34,720 nucleotides of DNA. Source: Actinomycetales bacterium. GTDB taxonomy: Bacteria > Actinomycetota > Actinomycetes > Actinomycetales > Dermatophilaceae. Location of the stretch: the NCBI GenBank assembly GCA_016710645.1, contig JADJVI010000036.1, positions 1-34,720 of the forward strand, given 5' to 3'. A program made the position numbers and the translations under genes. Below the pieces are notes generated by a model, which was given only the letters and a program-made list of their open reading frames with translations, made no database searches and was not told the DNA's origin. Below, in pieces: positions 1 through 7,783 of this stretch (positions within the stretch are counted from its first letter, which is position 1; each line of letters opens with the position of its first letter).

Positions 1-2425
1 CGGTCGACCCGCGGGCAACCCCTCCGGCTCGATGACGACAGCCCGGTACGAAGCCCGCGGCGATGTGGGCCGACATCGGCATCGTCGAGCAGTGGTACAT
101 CCAGATGCCCGCGTGCGTCGCCGTTGAACCGATAGACCAGCGACTCCCCGGCGCGATCGTGCGCATCGGCAGGTCCGGCGCCAGCGACCCGGCGTGGAAG
201 TCGACGGAGTGCCCGATCGTGCCGTCGTTGACGAGGGTCACGACGAACACATCGCCCACCCGCCCGTGCAGCGTGGGCCCGGGCACCTGCCCGCCGAAGG
301 TCCACCGCTTCTGCCACACTCCCGGCGCGACCTGCAGTTCGAGCTCCTGCACCCGCAGGGTCACCTGGTGCTCGCGGTCGGCCGACAGCGGCGGCAGCAC
401 GGCCTCGACCGCCTGAAAACTCGGGTCCGCTGGTTGGCCCAGATCCACCCTCGGGTATGCCGTGTCGTCGCCTCCCAGCCCCGCCGCCCCGCCTGCCGGG
501 GTCGCTGTGGTGGCCGGTGTTGCCGGGGTTGCTGCCCCGTGGGACCCGGAGTGCGCCGAGTCGGGAGTGGCGCCGGAGACGACGACATCGAACGCCATTC
601 CCATCAGCCGGTGTCCGACGACCGAGCACCAGCCCTGGGTGCTCGATCCGACGACACCGAGGTCAACCGTTGCCGTGTCCCCGGTGTGCAGGCGGGCGGT
701 GCGAGCGCCCGTCGCGAAGACGAGGTCATGGGTCTGACCGGGGTCGACATTGACCAGGTCGATGACCAGGCGGTCGCCGGCCGGCACGGTCCCGGAGGCT
801 GGCACGAACCGCATCCCCACCGCCTCCACGCGCACGGTCGTCGTACGGCCGGTGGGGGTGACGCCAGACCGCCAGGTCACCCGAACCGCCGAAGCCGCTG
901 CCACCACCCCGCACCTCCGCCCATAACCCCCCCCAGCCCGGGAGCGCCGTGACCCACCCTGGCGTGCCCAGCCCGGAGAGTCAGCCCCGCCGCCGCGGGA
1001 TCGGCAAACACCCCGACGGTGATCGCGAGCAGCAGGGCGAGGAATCCCCCGACGAGTTGACCGTTACGCGGCCGCGGATTGGTGCGCAAACCCCCTGGCG
1101 GCATCGCCGCGGGCGCCACGGGCTGAGCTGGAGGCGTCCCCATGGAAGGCCCACCTTCAGCCGGTGGCGTTGCGGCTGCTGTCCCCGTCGGAGGGTGCGG
1201 CGCCCGCATGGTCTTGACGGCACCGAGGACCGCCAGGACGAGGACCGGGATGAAGGCCGCGAGGGTCACCACGACGAGAGCGCTCACCACCACCCGCACC
1301 GCGGCCGGCACCGGCAGCAAGGCGACGACCAAGCCAGCGTTGACGACGATGACCCGAGATGCGCCCCAGCGGTCCAGGGCCAGGCCCGCTGATCGCACGA
1401 TCGCCGGCCCGCCTCCGAGCACGCTCGGCACGAGGTAGGTCAAGGCCCCTGCACCATCTCAGGCCCCGAACCCCGCCGCGAACCCCCGGTCGCCGGCGTG
1501 AAGCCATCGACGACGGACCGCCAATCAGATTGCCAGGCAACGGTTCCCGCCACCCAGAGCACCGCAAACAGCAGCCAGCACAGACCCGCCGACACCGACC
1601 AGGTCCCGAATTCGCGCGGCGGCGCCTGCCGGGCCGGACGCCACAGGGCGCGGCCCCACCAACCAGCCCCACGGCATACAGGGTAGAGGCCGACCACGAG
1701 CGGGCGCAGGCCGACGAGCGCGCCACCGACGACCACGGCCACCGCCGCGCACAGCACAGGAAGGGCTTGCCGGGCCAGGGCTTCCGCGCGGGCGTCGATG
1801 CAGGTGCGCAGCATCGTCGGCCAGAGCGTCAGCAAGGTGCCGGTCAGGGTGAGCCCCAGCCAGCCGAGCACCATTGCCGAGGTGTGCGCGACGAGCAGTC
1901 GACCGTGCCAGAGATCGTCCGGGCCACGGGACAGCAGGGCGCCGAGGGTGGCGCCGACGGGGATCCACGCCGCCGCGCAGAGGTAATAGCGCACGGTGAT
2001 CCGGAACCGCCCCGGTAAGGCCGCGCGCAACCGTCGCCAGAGCGCCCACGCATGCCACCCGACAGCGCCGGTCACTGCCAACGCACCGGCCAGGACCGCC
2101 CACCAGCCCAACCACGGCGCCGAGGATGACTAGTGCTGTGCCGGCGAGCCGCACGGTGAGCCGGGCGTTCTGTCGCAGGCGCGGGTCGAGTGCCGCGGAG
2201 GTCTTGAGCAACGCCTGGGTGAAGTGGGTCGACCAGACGAGCACCGCGTGAGTCACGCGCGCCGAGCAGGACGGCATGCACGAGGATCCATCGCGCGTCC
2301 GGCAACGCCGGTGACAGGAGCGCGACGGCCGCGGCGACGACCAGCCAGAACGTTGTTGGATGGTCGCGCATCGGCCACTGTCCGCAGGCTCCCCGCTCGC
2401 GAGTCACCGTCTCATGCCGGCTCAT
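1..2425 (-). pseudogene. nirK: NirK-type multicopper oxidase (putative NO-forming nitrite reductase), frame-disrupted, 3' end outside window
   Basis: Reading across several frames on the minus strand gives one recognisable actinobacterial protein. The N-terminal half has about eight membrane helices (from MRDHPTTFWLVVAAA at 2371 to about 1240). Next comes a cupredoxin-like domain (VRVEAVGMRFVPASG, about 855-800). The end is a multicopper oxidase domain with copper ligands in HSVDFHAG (about 215) and WMYHCSTMPMSAH (about 95), as in copper nitrite reductases, which reduce nitrite to NO outside the membrane. No single frame spans the gene. Frame changes fall near 2268, 2112, 1690/1665, 1490/1460, 927-934 (a run of eight C), 112 and 45. 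The pieces keep normal GC-rich codon use, so the damage is recent or is sequencing error. The likely start is ATG at 2425; 2371 is an alternative. It lies downstream of an NnrS-like and a DUF2249 gene. Family assignment is fairly sure; nitrite as substrate is inference. Confidence 0.72.
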
Positions 2426-2474
2426 GCGGTATGCCGTCCGCTCACCGCACCCGTCGCCTGCGCTGTGCGCCGGG

Positions 2475-3848
2475 TCAGGTGCCCCGCCCACGAGCCACCG
2501 ACCAGGCAATGACCGGCGGGAGGAGCAGCAGCGCGATGACCGTGCCGAAGGCCCCCACTTTCCACGCCGTCGTCATCCCAGCAAGGTCGCCGACGACCAC
2601 CCGCACCAGCACACTGGCGTGCAGCAGGCCGAGCACGCCCCACAGCACCGGATGGAAGGGCAACGGCCGCCGCAGCACCGCGGGAAGGATGACCGGCGCG
2701 TGCGCGAGCACCATGGACATGACGAACCCCAGGGTCACGGCGTGGATGACGAGGTCGTATGCCGTCCCGCCGGCCAGCCAGGCCGCGCCACCCAAGGGGT
2801 CGCCCGGTTGGACTCCCGGTTGGACTCCCGGTTGGGCTCCCAGTTGGGCCCCTGGTTGGGCTCCGGGTTGGGCTCCCGGATGGCCGGCCGCATGAGCGCT
2901 CGCGGCCCCGCCGACGAGATCACCCACACCGAGCCACACCAGGCCCGCGAGAAACAACCACACGTAGCCCGCAGGCATCGCTGCCGCCGCGAACCGGGGC
3001 AACCCCACCGACGAGATCGTGCGGCGAGCCACGTCGTGACGGGCGAGCCACATCACCAACCCGCAGAGCACCCCTCCGATGACCCGCCCGGCCCAGACCG
3101 GCGCGATGAGGCTCGCCACTGCTGCCGTGGCCAATCCGAGCGCGACGCTCAGCAGCACTCGGTCGGCGTTGGCGGGCAGCGCCAGGCGGGCGAGTTCGAC
3201 CCGCTCGGAGGCAATGGTGAGCACGAGGAAGGCCAACAGCAACGGCACCAGGCGTTCCACGTCGACCCGCAGCCAGAGCAGCGCGGCCATCGAGGCGAGC
3301 CCCGCGGCCACGACCTGCACCACGGTCGGGACGTCGCGCTGGCGGCGCCACAGCACGGCATACCCGAGGGTGAGGACGATGGTGCCGTCGAGCAGGAGCA
3401 GCTGACCCACCCACGGCGGCAGCGCTGGGACCGCGAGCGCCAGCCCGCCGACGCCGAGCAGCAGTGGCGCGGCATACGCCCAGAGCCGCCGCAGGGCGAT
3501 GGCGCGTTCCAGCGCGATGAGCGTCCCGAGGAAGCCGAGGACCATGACCATGCCGTGGATCTCGGGGAGCCGGTCGGCCGTCACCGGAGCCGGCAGCTCG
3601 GCCAGCAGCAGGGCTGCGTCGAGGCCGATCAGCAGGGCGAGCCCGGCCGGCACGAGAAGCAGCGCCCGCCGTGGGGTGGGCATCGGCGGGCGCTGCATCC
3701 GATCGCGCGGCGCCCGGTTGCCAGCGCCGCGGGCTTGCTCGGAGGCGGTCGCGGGGTGGGGTTCGGTCAGCGGGTCGCGTGGGGCCAGCGGGTCGCCGGC
3801 TCCATCGGTGGGGGTCGTCAGCGCCGGCGGGTGAACTTCAGCCGCCAC
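2475..3848 (-). CDS. NnrS-like polytopic membrane protein
   Basis: About 457 residues with a charged, proline-rich N-terminus and then roughly twelve hydrophobic segments. Motifs such as LPEIHGMVMVLGFLGT, IASERVELARL and IHAVTLGFVMSMVLAHAPV resemble NnrS-family proteins, haem/copper membrane proteins linked to nitric-oxide stress and denitrification. Conserved histidines in EIHG and HAVTLGF fit metal or haem binding, by family knowledge. The ATG at 3848 overlaps the preceding DUF2249 gene by 31 bases. Internal starts at MQRPPMPTPRR or MPTPRR would remove the overlap and most of the charged leader, so the true start is uncertain. A repeat-encoded loop of PGAQ/PGVQ units interrupts the protein between two membrane segments. 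It lies between DUF2249 and the NirK-like gene on the same strand, which supports a NO/nitrite role. The exact function is not shown by sequence. Confidence 0.68.
   Translation of the reverse strand: MAAEVHPPALTTPTDGAGDPLAPRDPLTEPHPATASEQARGAGNRAPRDRMQRPPMPTPRRALLLVPAGLALLIGLDAALLLAELPAPVTADRLPEIHGMVMVLGFLGTLIALERAIALRRLWAYAAPLLLGVGGLALAVPALPPWVGQLLLLDGTIVLTLGYAVLWRRQRDVPTVVQVVAAGLASMAALLWLRVDVERLVPLLLAFLVLTIASERVELARLALPANADRVLLSVALGLATAAVASLIAPVWAGRVIGGVLCGLVMWLARHDVARRTISSVGLPRFAAAAMPAGYVWLFLAGLVWLGVGDLVGGAASAHAAGHPGAQPGAQPGAQLGAQPGVQPGVQPGDPLGGAAWLAGGTAYDLVIHAVTLGFVMSMVLAHAPVILPAVLRRPLPFHPVLWGVLGLLHASVLVRVVVGDLAGMTTAWKVGAFGTVIALLLLPPVIAWSVARGRGT
2804..2875. repeat. 12-bp tandem repeat, six units, inside the NnrS-like gene
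   Basis: Six head-to-tail units of about CCGGTTGGACTC, with changes in the later copies. On the minus strand each unit adds four residues (PGVQ or PGAQ), making a Pro/Gly/Gln loop between two predicted membrane helices. The unit length is a multiple of three, so copy-number change would keep the frame. Confidence 0.9.
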
Positions 3849-4113
3849 GCCTCCGGACCCTCCTGCAGGTAGCTCACGTCGATGGCGTCACCCTCGCGCT
3901 GGGCGATCTGGGCGAGCAGCGGCTTGGGGTCGTGCGGCGCGACGAGCACCATGGCGCCGCCCGGCTTGATCGCGCCGAGCGCACCGAAGATCGTGGCGTG
4001 CCGGATCGCGTGCGGGATGGCGCGGGCGTCGAGCTCGGGCAACTCCTCGTCGGCGCAGCCTGGGCACAGGCGTGGGCGACCTCGGTGACGGGCAACTGGG
4101 TCATCTCGTTCAT
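3818..4113 (-). pseudogene. DUF2249 domain protein, one frameshift near the N-terminus
   Basis: The ATG at 4113 starts MNEMTQLPVTEVAHA. The frame must then change near 4064, at the start of CPGCADEELPELDARAIPH, to continue into IRHATIFGALGAIKPGGAMVLVAPHDP and YLQEGPEAWRLKFTRR, which ends at 3818. The repaired product is about 98 residues, normal for small DUF2249 proteins, a family often found beside denitrification and hemerythrin-like genes; its biochemical role is unclear. Without repair, only a TTG start at 4042 would give the domain by itself (74 residues), losing the CPGC motif. It is first in the minus-strand run DUF2249 - NnrS-like - NirK-like and divergent from the regulator at 4180. 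Whether the shift is real or a read error cannot be told from sequence. Confidence 0.7.
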
Positions 4114-4179
4114 GAATCCTCGCTCGACTCGCTCTGGCGGGCTGGCCGGTCGGCCTGCTGGTTTATTACACTATGCCAT
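4114..4179. promoter_or_regulatory. Divergent promoter region with AT-rich patch
   Basis: This 66-bp spacer separates the DUF2249 start from the regulator start. Its right end (4161-4179) and the first bases of the regulator form the only AT-rich patch nearby, with TTATTACAC and GTGACAAAC facing each other around TATGCCAT as an imperfect inverted repeat. On the minus strand the patch reads TAATAA about 50 bases before the DUF2249 ATG, a possible -10 box. An operator for the adjacent regulator is plausible here but unproven. Confidence 0.4.
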
Positions 4180-5166
4180 GTGACAAACCATCGGGCCACC
4201 CTCGGCCCTCGACCCCTCCCGGACCTCCCGGCGCTCGACGGCGTCCGGCTGCGGGTCCTCGCCGAGCTCACCCGCCGCGCCCGCCCGGTCGACACGGCGA
4301 CCCTCACCGCGCGCCTCGGAGGTCATCCCAACACCATCCGCGGTCACCTCGACGTGCTCACCGAGGCCGGCCTGGCGTCGCGAGACCCCCTGCCGGCCTC
4401 TGGTCGCGGACGCCCCGCCCTCGGGTATGCCGTGACACCCGCCGGCCGCACGGCATACCGGATGTGCCGGGCAGGTGGTCCCATCGGCCCCGCCGAAGTG
4501 ACCGAGGCGTTGGTGGCGTTCTTGGCCGAGCGCCCGGACGGGGCGGCCCAGGCGCGCGAGTTCGGCCAGCATTGGGGGGCTGGCCTGGCGGCGTCGGGCG
4601 ACCTGGCGACGTCGGGCGACGCAGCGAGAGTCCGGGCCATCTCTTCGACGCCGGGCGACCTGGCCGCGTCGGGCGACGCAGCGAGAGTCCGGGCCATCTC
4701 TTCGACGCCGGGCGACCTGGCCGCGTCGGGCGACCTGGCCGCGTCGGGCGACCTGGCCGCGTCGGGCGACGCAGCGGCGAGAGGCCGGGCCATCTCTTCG
4801 ACGTCGGGTGGGCAACCACCCGCGAGCCAGAGCCTGCCGATCGACGAGAGGTCCTGCGATCCCAGCGCGCTGCCGTCGATCATGGCGCGAGTCATGATCA
4901 CCTTGGAGCGGATGGGCTTCTCGCCAGAGCCCGGCGAGGCCACGGAGCAGGTCGGCGCGAGCCCAACCGAGATTCGCCTGGTGACCTGCCCGCTGCTCGA
5001 CGCCGCTCGGGAGCACCCCGCCGTCGTCTGCAGCATCCATCACGGCCTCGTCGAAGGCCTGGTCGAGGAGCCGCCCCACAGGTCGGCCGGCCACTCGCGT
5101 GCCCACCCCGTCACGCTCGTGCCCTTCGCCGAACCGGGCGCGTGCCTGCTCACCGTCTCAGCCTGA
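4180..5166 (+). CDS. Winged-helix transcriptional regulator with SufR-like cysteine motif
   Basis: Starts at GTG 4180 and is 328 residues. Residues about 20-95 form a winged helix-turn-helix (ATLTARLGGHPNTIRGHLDVL, with a wing SGRGRPALGYAVT). The C-terminal part carries CPLLDAAREHPAVVC (Cys270 and Cys284), an HHGLVEGL segment and Cys322 in GACLL. This pattern is seen in SufR-type repressors that bind a Fe-S cluster. Placement divergent from the NnrS/NirK genes suggests it senses NO or redox state and controls them; that is inference. Oddity: residues about 137-210 are an expanded, repeat-built low-complexity linker (AARVRAISSTPGDLAASGD units) separating the DNA-binding and sensor halves. Related regulators lack such an insert as far as I know. 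The frame is intact throughout. Confidence 0.75.
   Translation: MTNHRATLGPRPLPDLPALDGVRLRVLAELTRRARPVDTATLTARLGGHPNTIRGHLDVLTEAGLASRDPLPASGRGRPALGYAVTPAGRTAYRMCRAGGPIGPAEVTEALVAFLAERPDGAAQAREFGQHWGAGLAASGDLATSGDAARVRAISSTPGDLAASGDAARVRAISSTPGDLAASGDLAASGDLAASGDAAARGRAISSTSGGQPPASQSLPIDERSCDPSALPSIMARVMITLERMGFSPEPGEATEQVGASPTEIRLVTCPLLDAAREHPAVVCSIHHGLVEGLVEEPPHRSAGHSRAHPVTLVPFAEPGACLLTVSA
4621..4770. repeat. 57-bp tandem repeat plus 18-bp sub-repeats inside the regulator gene
   Basis: Two perfect 57-bp copies lie at 4621-4677 and 4678-4734. They are followed by two extra 18-bp units (CTGGCCGCGTCGGGCGAC) at 4735-4770 and a diverged third copy from 4771. Every unit is a multiple of three, so the frame is kept (19- and 6-residue repeats). 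The perfect identity points to recent duplication. Confidence 0.95.
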
Positions 5167-5212
5167 GGGCTGGCCGCCCGCAGACCGCTCGACGTGCCGA
5201 CCAGTTCTCACG

Positions 5213-5266
5213 AGTTTTGGTGTGGCGGAATGCGCGCCAGGGCGCGCATTCCGCCACACCAAAACT
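5213..5266. repeat. Perfect 26-bp inverted repeat with a 2-base loop
   Basis: The left arm 5213-5238 begins AGTTTTGGTGTGGCGG and ends GCGCGCC. The right arm 5241-5266 is its exact reverse complement, and only AG (5239-5240) separates them. It sits between two convergent genes, 47 bases after the regulator stop, so it could end transcription from both sides. The arms are far longer than a usual terminator stem and no T-run follows. Confidence 0.95.
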
Positions 5267-5267
5267 G

Positions 5268-5309
5268 GGAGAGGGGGCTCTGAGAGGAGGAGAGGGGGCT
5301 CTGAGAGGA
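5268..5309. repeat. 21-bp direct tandem repeat, two perfect copies
   Basis: The purine-rich unit begins GGAGAGGGGGCTCTGAG. Copies lie at 5268-5288 and 5289-5309, directly between the two inverted repeats of this spacer. Confidence 0.9.
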
Positions 5310-5323
5310 AGAGACGGGCTGCG

Positions 5324-5387
5324 AAGATCGCGATCTTGTCACTTGGATCGCGTTGCAACGGTACCCAAGTGACAAGATCGCGATCTT
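5324..5387. repeat. Perfect 23-bp inverted repeat with nested palindromes
   Basis: The arms at 5324-5346 and 5365-5387 are exact reverse complements around an 18-base loop. Each arm contains the perfect 14-bp palindrome AAGATCGCGATCTT, and the loop contains the 10-bp palindrome CGTTGCAACG (5351-5360). The piece between its end and lemA (5388-5449) shows nothing further. Confidence 0.95.
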
Positions 5388-5449
5388 TCGAGGCTGAGAG
5401 CCGGGCCACCAAGCCTTGGCGCAGCCAAGACGTTGGGCGAGGGTCGTGA

Positions 5450-6142
5450 TTACTGGGTCGGAGGCTGCTGCCAGGGGGAGTCCTGCACCGAACCACCCGA
5501 CGCCCCCGCAGCGGGGGCCGCGGGCGGAAGCTGCTGACCGGCATACGGGCCGGCCTGTCCGACAGCAGGCGGGTTGGGGTCGAAGGACACCTTGGGCGCC
5601 TCGCGCTCGGCTGGGGCCTCCAACTCGAAGTACTCGGCCTTGGACACGCCCGCGGGGCCGGCGATGAAGTTGGTCGGGATGCTCTCGACCTTGGTGTTGA
5701 GCTCCTTGACCGTCGCGTTGTAGTAGCGCCGGGCGCTGGCGATGCGGTCCTCGGTGGCGCCGAGCTCCTGCTGCAGGGCAGTGAAGTTGGTGTTGGCCTT
5801 GAGGTCGGGGTAGGCCTCGGCGACCGCATTGAGCCGCACGAGAGCCTGGCTCAGCGCGGCCTCGGTGCGCGAGGAGTCAGCCGGGCTCTGACCGGGGGCC
5901 ATCGCGGCGGCTCGCGCCTGAGTAACGGCCTCCAGGGTGCCGCGCTCGTGCTGGGCGTAGCCCTTGACGGTCTCGACGAGGTTGCCGATGAGGTCGTGGC
6001 GCCGCTTGAGCTCGACGTCGATCTGGGCCCAGGCCTCCTGCACGGTGTTGCGCAGCCGGATCAGACCGTTGTAGGCGCCGAAGAACCACAGCACCAAAGC
6101 CACAACGATGACGCCGAGAATGATGATGAGGGTCACGGGCAC
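5450..6142 (-). CDS. lemA: LemA family protein
   Basis: 230 residues. An N-terminal membrane anchor (residues about 4-24, LIIILGVIVVALVLWFFGAY) is followed directly by the LemA signature: NGLIRLRNTVQEAWAQIDVELKRRHDLIGNLVETVKGYAQHE in the first long helix, then AYPDLKANTNFTALQQELGATEDRIASARRYYNATVKELN. The C-terminal 50 residues are a Pro/Gly/Gln-rich tail. LemA proteins are membrane-attached coiled-helix proteins of poorly known role. The start ATG at 6142 is 23 bases after the pyrE stop, so it is probably translated from the same message. The assignment is firm; the function is not. Confidence 0.95.
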   Translation of the reverse strand: MPVTLIIILGVIVVALVLWFFGAYNGLIRLRNTVQEAWAQIDVELKRRHDLIGNLVETVKGYAQHERGTLEAVTQARAAAMAPGQSPADSSRTEAALSQALVRLNAVAEAYPDLKANTNFTALQQELGATEDRIASARRYYNATVKELNTKVESIPTNFIAGPAGVSKAEYFELEAPAEREAPKVSFDPNPPAVGQAGPYAGQQLPPAAPAAGASGGSVQDSPWQQPPTQ

Positions 6143-6165
6143 TCCTTGTCGATGGAGACTCGATC

Positions 6166-6720
6166 CTAAGCGAGGCCCAGCTCGGCCAGCCCGTAAACGA
6201 ACCGATAGTCCAGCCCCGAGTCGGCAAAGACCCCCGCCGCACCCGTTGCCCGGTCGGCGATGGTCGCCACCGCGACCACCTCGGCCCCCGCCTCCCGCGC
6301 CGCCGTCGCCGCTTCCAGCGGAGACGAACCGGTCGTCGAGGTGTCCTCGACGATGAGCACCCTTCGCCCGGCGATCGAGGGCCCCTCGATGCGCTGCTGC
6401 AGCCCATGCGCCTTGCCGGCCTTGCGCACGACGAACGCGTCCAGACGCTCCCCCGCCGCGGCGGCCGCGTGCAGCATCGAGGTCGCCACCGGATCGGCGC
6501 CGAGCGTCAGCCCGCCCACCGCGTCGAACTCCAGGTCGCGCGTCAGCTCGCGCATGACCCGCCCGACCAGCGGCGCCGCCTCCCCGTCGAGGGTGATCCG
6601 CCGCAGGTCGACGTAGTAATCCGCCTCCCGTCCTGAGGACAGGGTCACCCGCCCGTGGACGATGGCTTTGGCCTTGACGATCTCCAGCAAGCGGGCGCGG
6701 TCGGCGGCAATATCGGTCAC
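6166..6720 (-). CDS. pyrE: Orotate phosphoribosyltransferase
   Basis: Makes orotidine 5'-monophosphate from orotate and PRPP in pyrimidine synthesis. 184 residues from a GTG start at 6720 (MTDIAADRARLLEIVKAKA), close to the usual PyrE length. Visible are the N-terminal substrate region VTLSSGREADYYVDLRR, the catalytic-loop segment VVRKAGKAHGLQQRIEG and the PRPP-binding motif VLIVEDTSTTGSS. An ORF in this frame stays open far upstream, but the family N-terminus fits GTG 6720. One GTATGCCG octamer (6730-6737, read on the opposite strand) lies nine bases upstream of the start. It is between the SRPBCC gene (73-bp gap) and lemA (23-bp gap), all on the minus strand. Confidence 0.95.
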   Translation of the reverse strand: MTDIAADRARLLEIVKAKAIVHGRVTLSSGREADYYVDLRRITLDGEAAPLVGRVMRELTRDLEFDAVGGLTLGADPVATSMLHAAAAAGERLDAFVVRKAGKAHGLQQRIEGPSIAGRRVLIVEDTSTTGSSPLEAATAAREAGAEVVAVATIADRATGAAGVFADSGLDYRFVYGLAELGLA

Positions 6721-6793
6721 AGCCAGCCAGTATGCCGTCCGCTCACCTCCCGCTGCCCCTCCCCGCGACGCTGAACGCCGCTGTGCCGGTGGA

Positions 6794-7774
6794 TCAGCGG
6801 CGCCGCAGGTGCTCCGGCGCGTCAGCGAAGTCGGCGTCGACGATCGCCTGGTCCTCGGGGTCGGCGATCGGGACCGCGAGCGCCTCCCGCCAGGCGTCCT
6901 CGGCTTCGGTATGCCGTCCGAGCCCGGCCAGCCCGCGCGCTCGCAACTCGTGCGCATAGGCCAGGTCGAAGTCCACCAAGCCGGCCTCACGGCATACCGC
7001 CATGGTCCGGTCGCCATAGTCGAGTGCCTGGTCCGGCCGCTCCGACGCCAGCCAGGCCTTGCCGATGAGGTAGCGCGCCCGAGCCTCGTTGGCCGGGCCA
7101 TATCCCCGGGCCCGCTGCCAGTGGTAGGCCGCGGCATACGCGCCGCGCACCAGCCCGACGATCCCGGATCGACCCTCGGCGATCGCCGCGAGCTGGGCCC
7201 AGGTCGCGTTGTTGGCTTCGACCGCCTGGCGCCGATGCCAGTCGGCCTCGACGTCGGCGGCGCGGTCCGCCGCCGACGCCACCGGCTCGGCAGCGCCGTC
7301 GGCAGCGCCGTCGGCAGCGTCGTCGGTAACCGGCACGCGCGCCGGCAACGGAGCACCCGTCTCCAACAGGGTCTTGAGGCAGTCGAGGATCCAGACCCAG
7401 CCATCCTTGACGTTGGCCCAGGTGAGCGGGCTGGCCGCGAGGTCGCCATGCCTCAGCCGCAGCCAGGTCAATCCGGGGGCCACCTCCTGCAGCGTCCACT
7501 CGACTCGACTCGGCGGCTCGGCCTCAAGGTCGGGCGCATAACGGGTGTGCCAGGTCTGCACCAGCCGATGCGGCGGCTCGAGGACCTCGATGACCCCGTC
7601 GATCGCGGGCGATCCGTCGGGCAGGGTCGTGAGATAGGGCTCGCCAGCCGTCGGCGGGGCGACAAACGAGGTCCCGTGGAAGTACTGCCGGGTAAAGGCC
7701 GGGTCGACCAGTGCCTGCCAGACCCGCTCGACCGGCGCATGGATGTAGACCTGATAAAGGTGATCGGTCGCCAT
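6794..7774 (-). CDS. SRPBCC (AHSA1-like) domain protein with TPR-like C-terminal half
   Basis: 326 residues. Residues 1-150 are an Aha1/START-like SRPBCC fold (YQVYIHAPVERVWQALVDPAFTRQYFHGTSF, then a conserved HGDLAASPLTWANVKDGWVWILDCLKTLLETG end), usually a hydrophobic ligand-binding domain. An Ala/Asp linker encoded by a short 10-bp repeat (about 7285-7320) follows. Residues about 190-320 hold helical pairs resembling tetratricopeptide repeats (GPANEARARYLIGKAWLASERPDQALDYG, AYAHELRARGLAGLGRHTEAEDAWREAL). The start ATG at 7774 is nine bases from the SDR stop, so the two are likely co-transcribed. The ligand and role are unknown; the domain pairing is unusual. Confidence 0.85.
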   Translation of the reverse strand: MATDHLYQVYIHAPVERVWQALVDPAFTRQYFHGTSFVAPPTAGEPYLTTLPDGSPAIDGVIEVLEPPHRLVQTWHTRYAPDLEAEPPSRVEWTLQEVAPGLTWLRLRHGDLAASPLTWANVKDGWVWILDCLKTLLETGAPLPARVPVTDDAADGAADGAAEPVASAADRAADVEADWHRRQAVEANNATWAQLAAIAEGRSGIVGLVRGAYAAAYHWQRARGYGPANEARARYLIGKAWLASERPDQALDYGDRTMAVCREAGLVDFDLAYAHELRARGLAGLGRHTEAEDAWREALAVPIADPEDQAIVDADFADAPEHLRRR

Positions 7775-7783
7775 CGTCGCCCC

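Noticed and set aside
1..957. Separate small plus-strand genes in the first kilobase
   Set aside because: The open frames are shadows; the minus strand carries multicopper-oxidase motifs through the same bases.
2424..3872. 482-codon plus-strand open frame opposite the NnrS-like gene
   Set aside because: The product is His/Gln/Arg-rich without domain motifs, while the minus strand gives a coherent membrane protein.
4621..4770. Repeat array that could suggest CRISPR
   Set aside because: The copies are contiguous, without unique spacers, and in-frame within a regulator gene; no cas gene is present.
5213..5387. Inverted repeats as ordinary rho-independent terminators only
   Set aside because: No T-run, arms of 23-26 bp without a mismatch, nested palindromes and an intervening tandem repeat exceed what termination needs, though they may also terminate.
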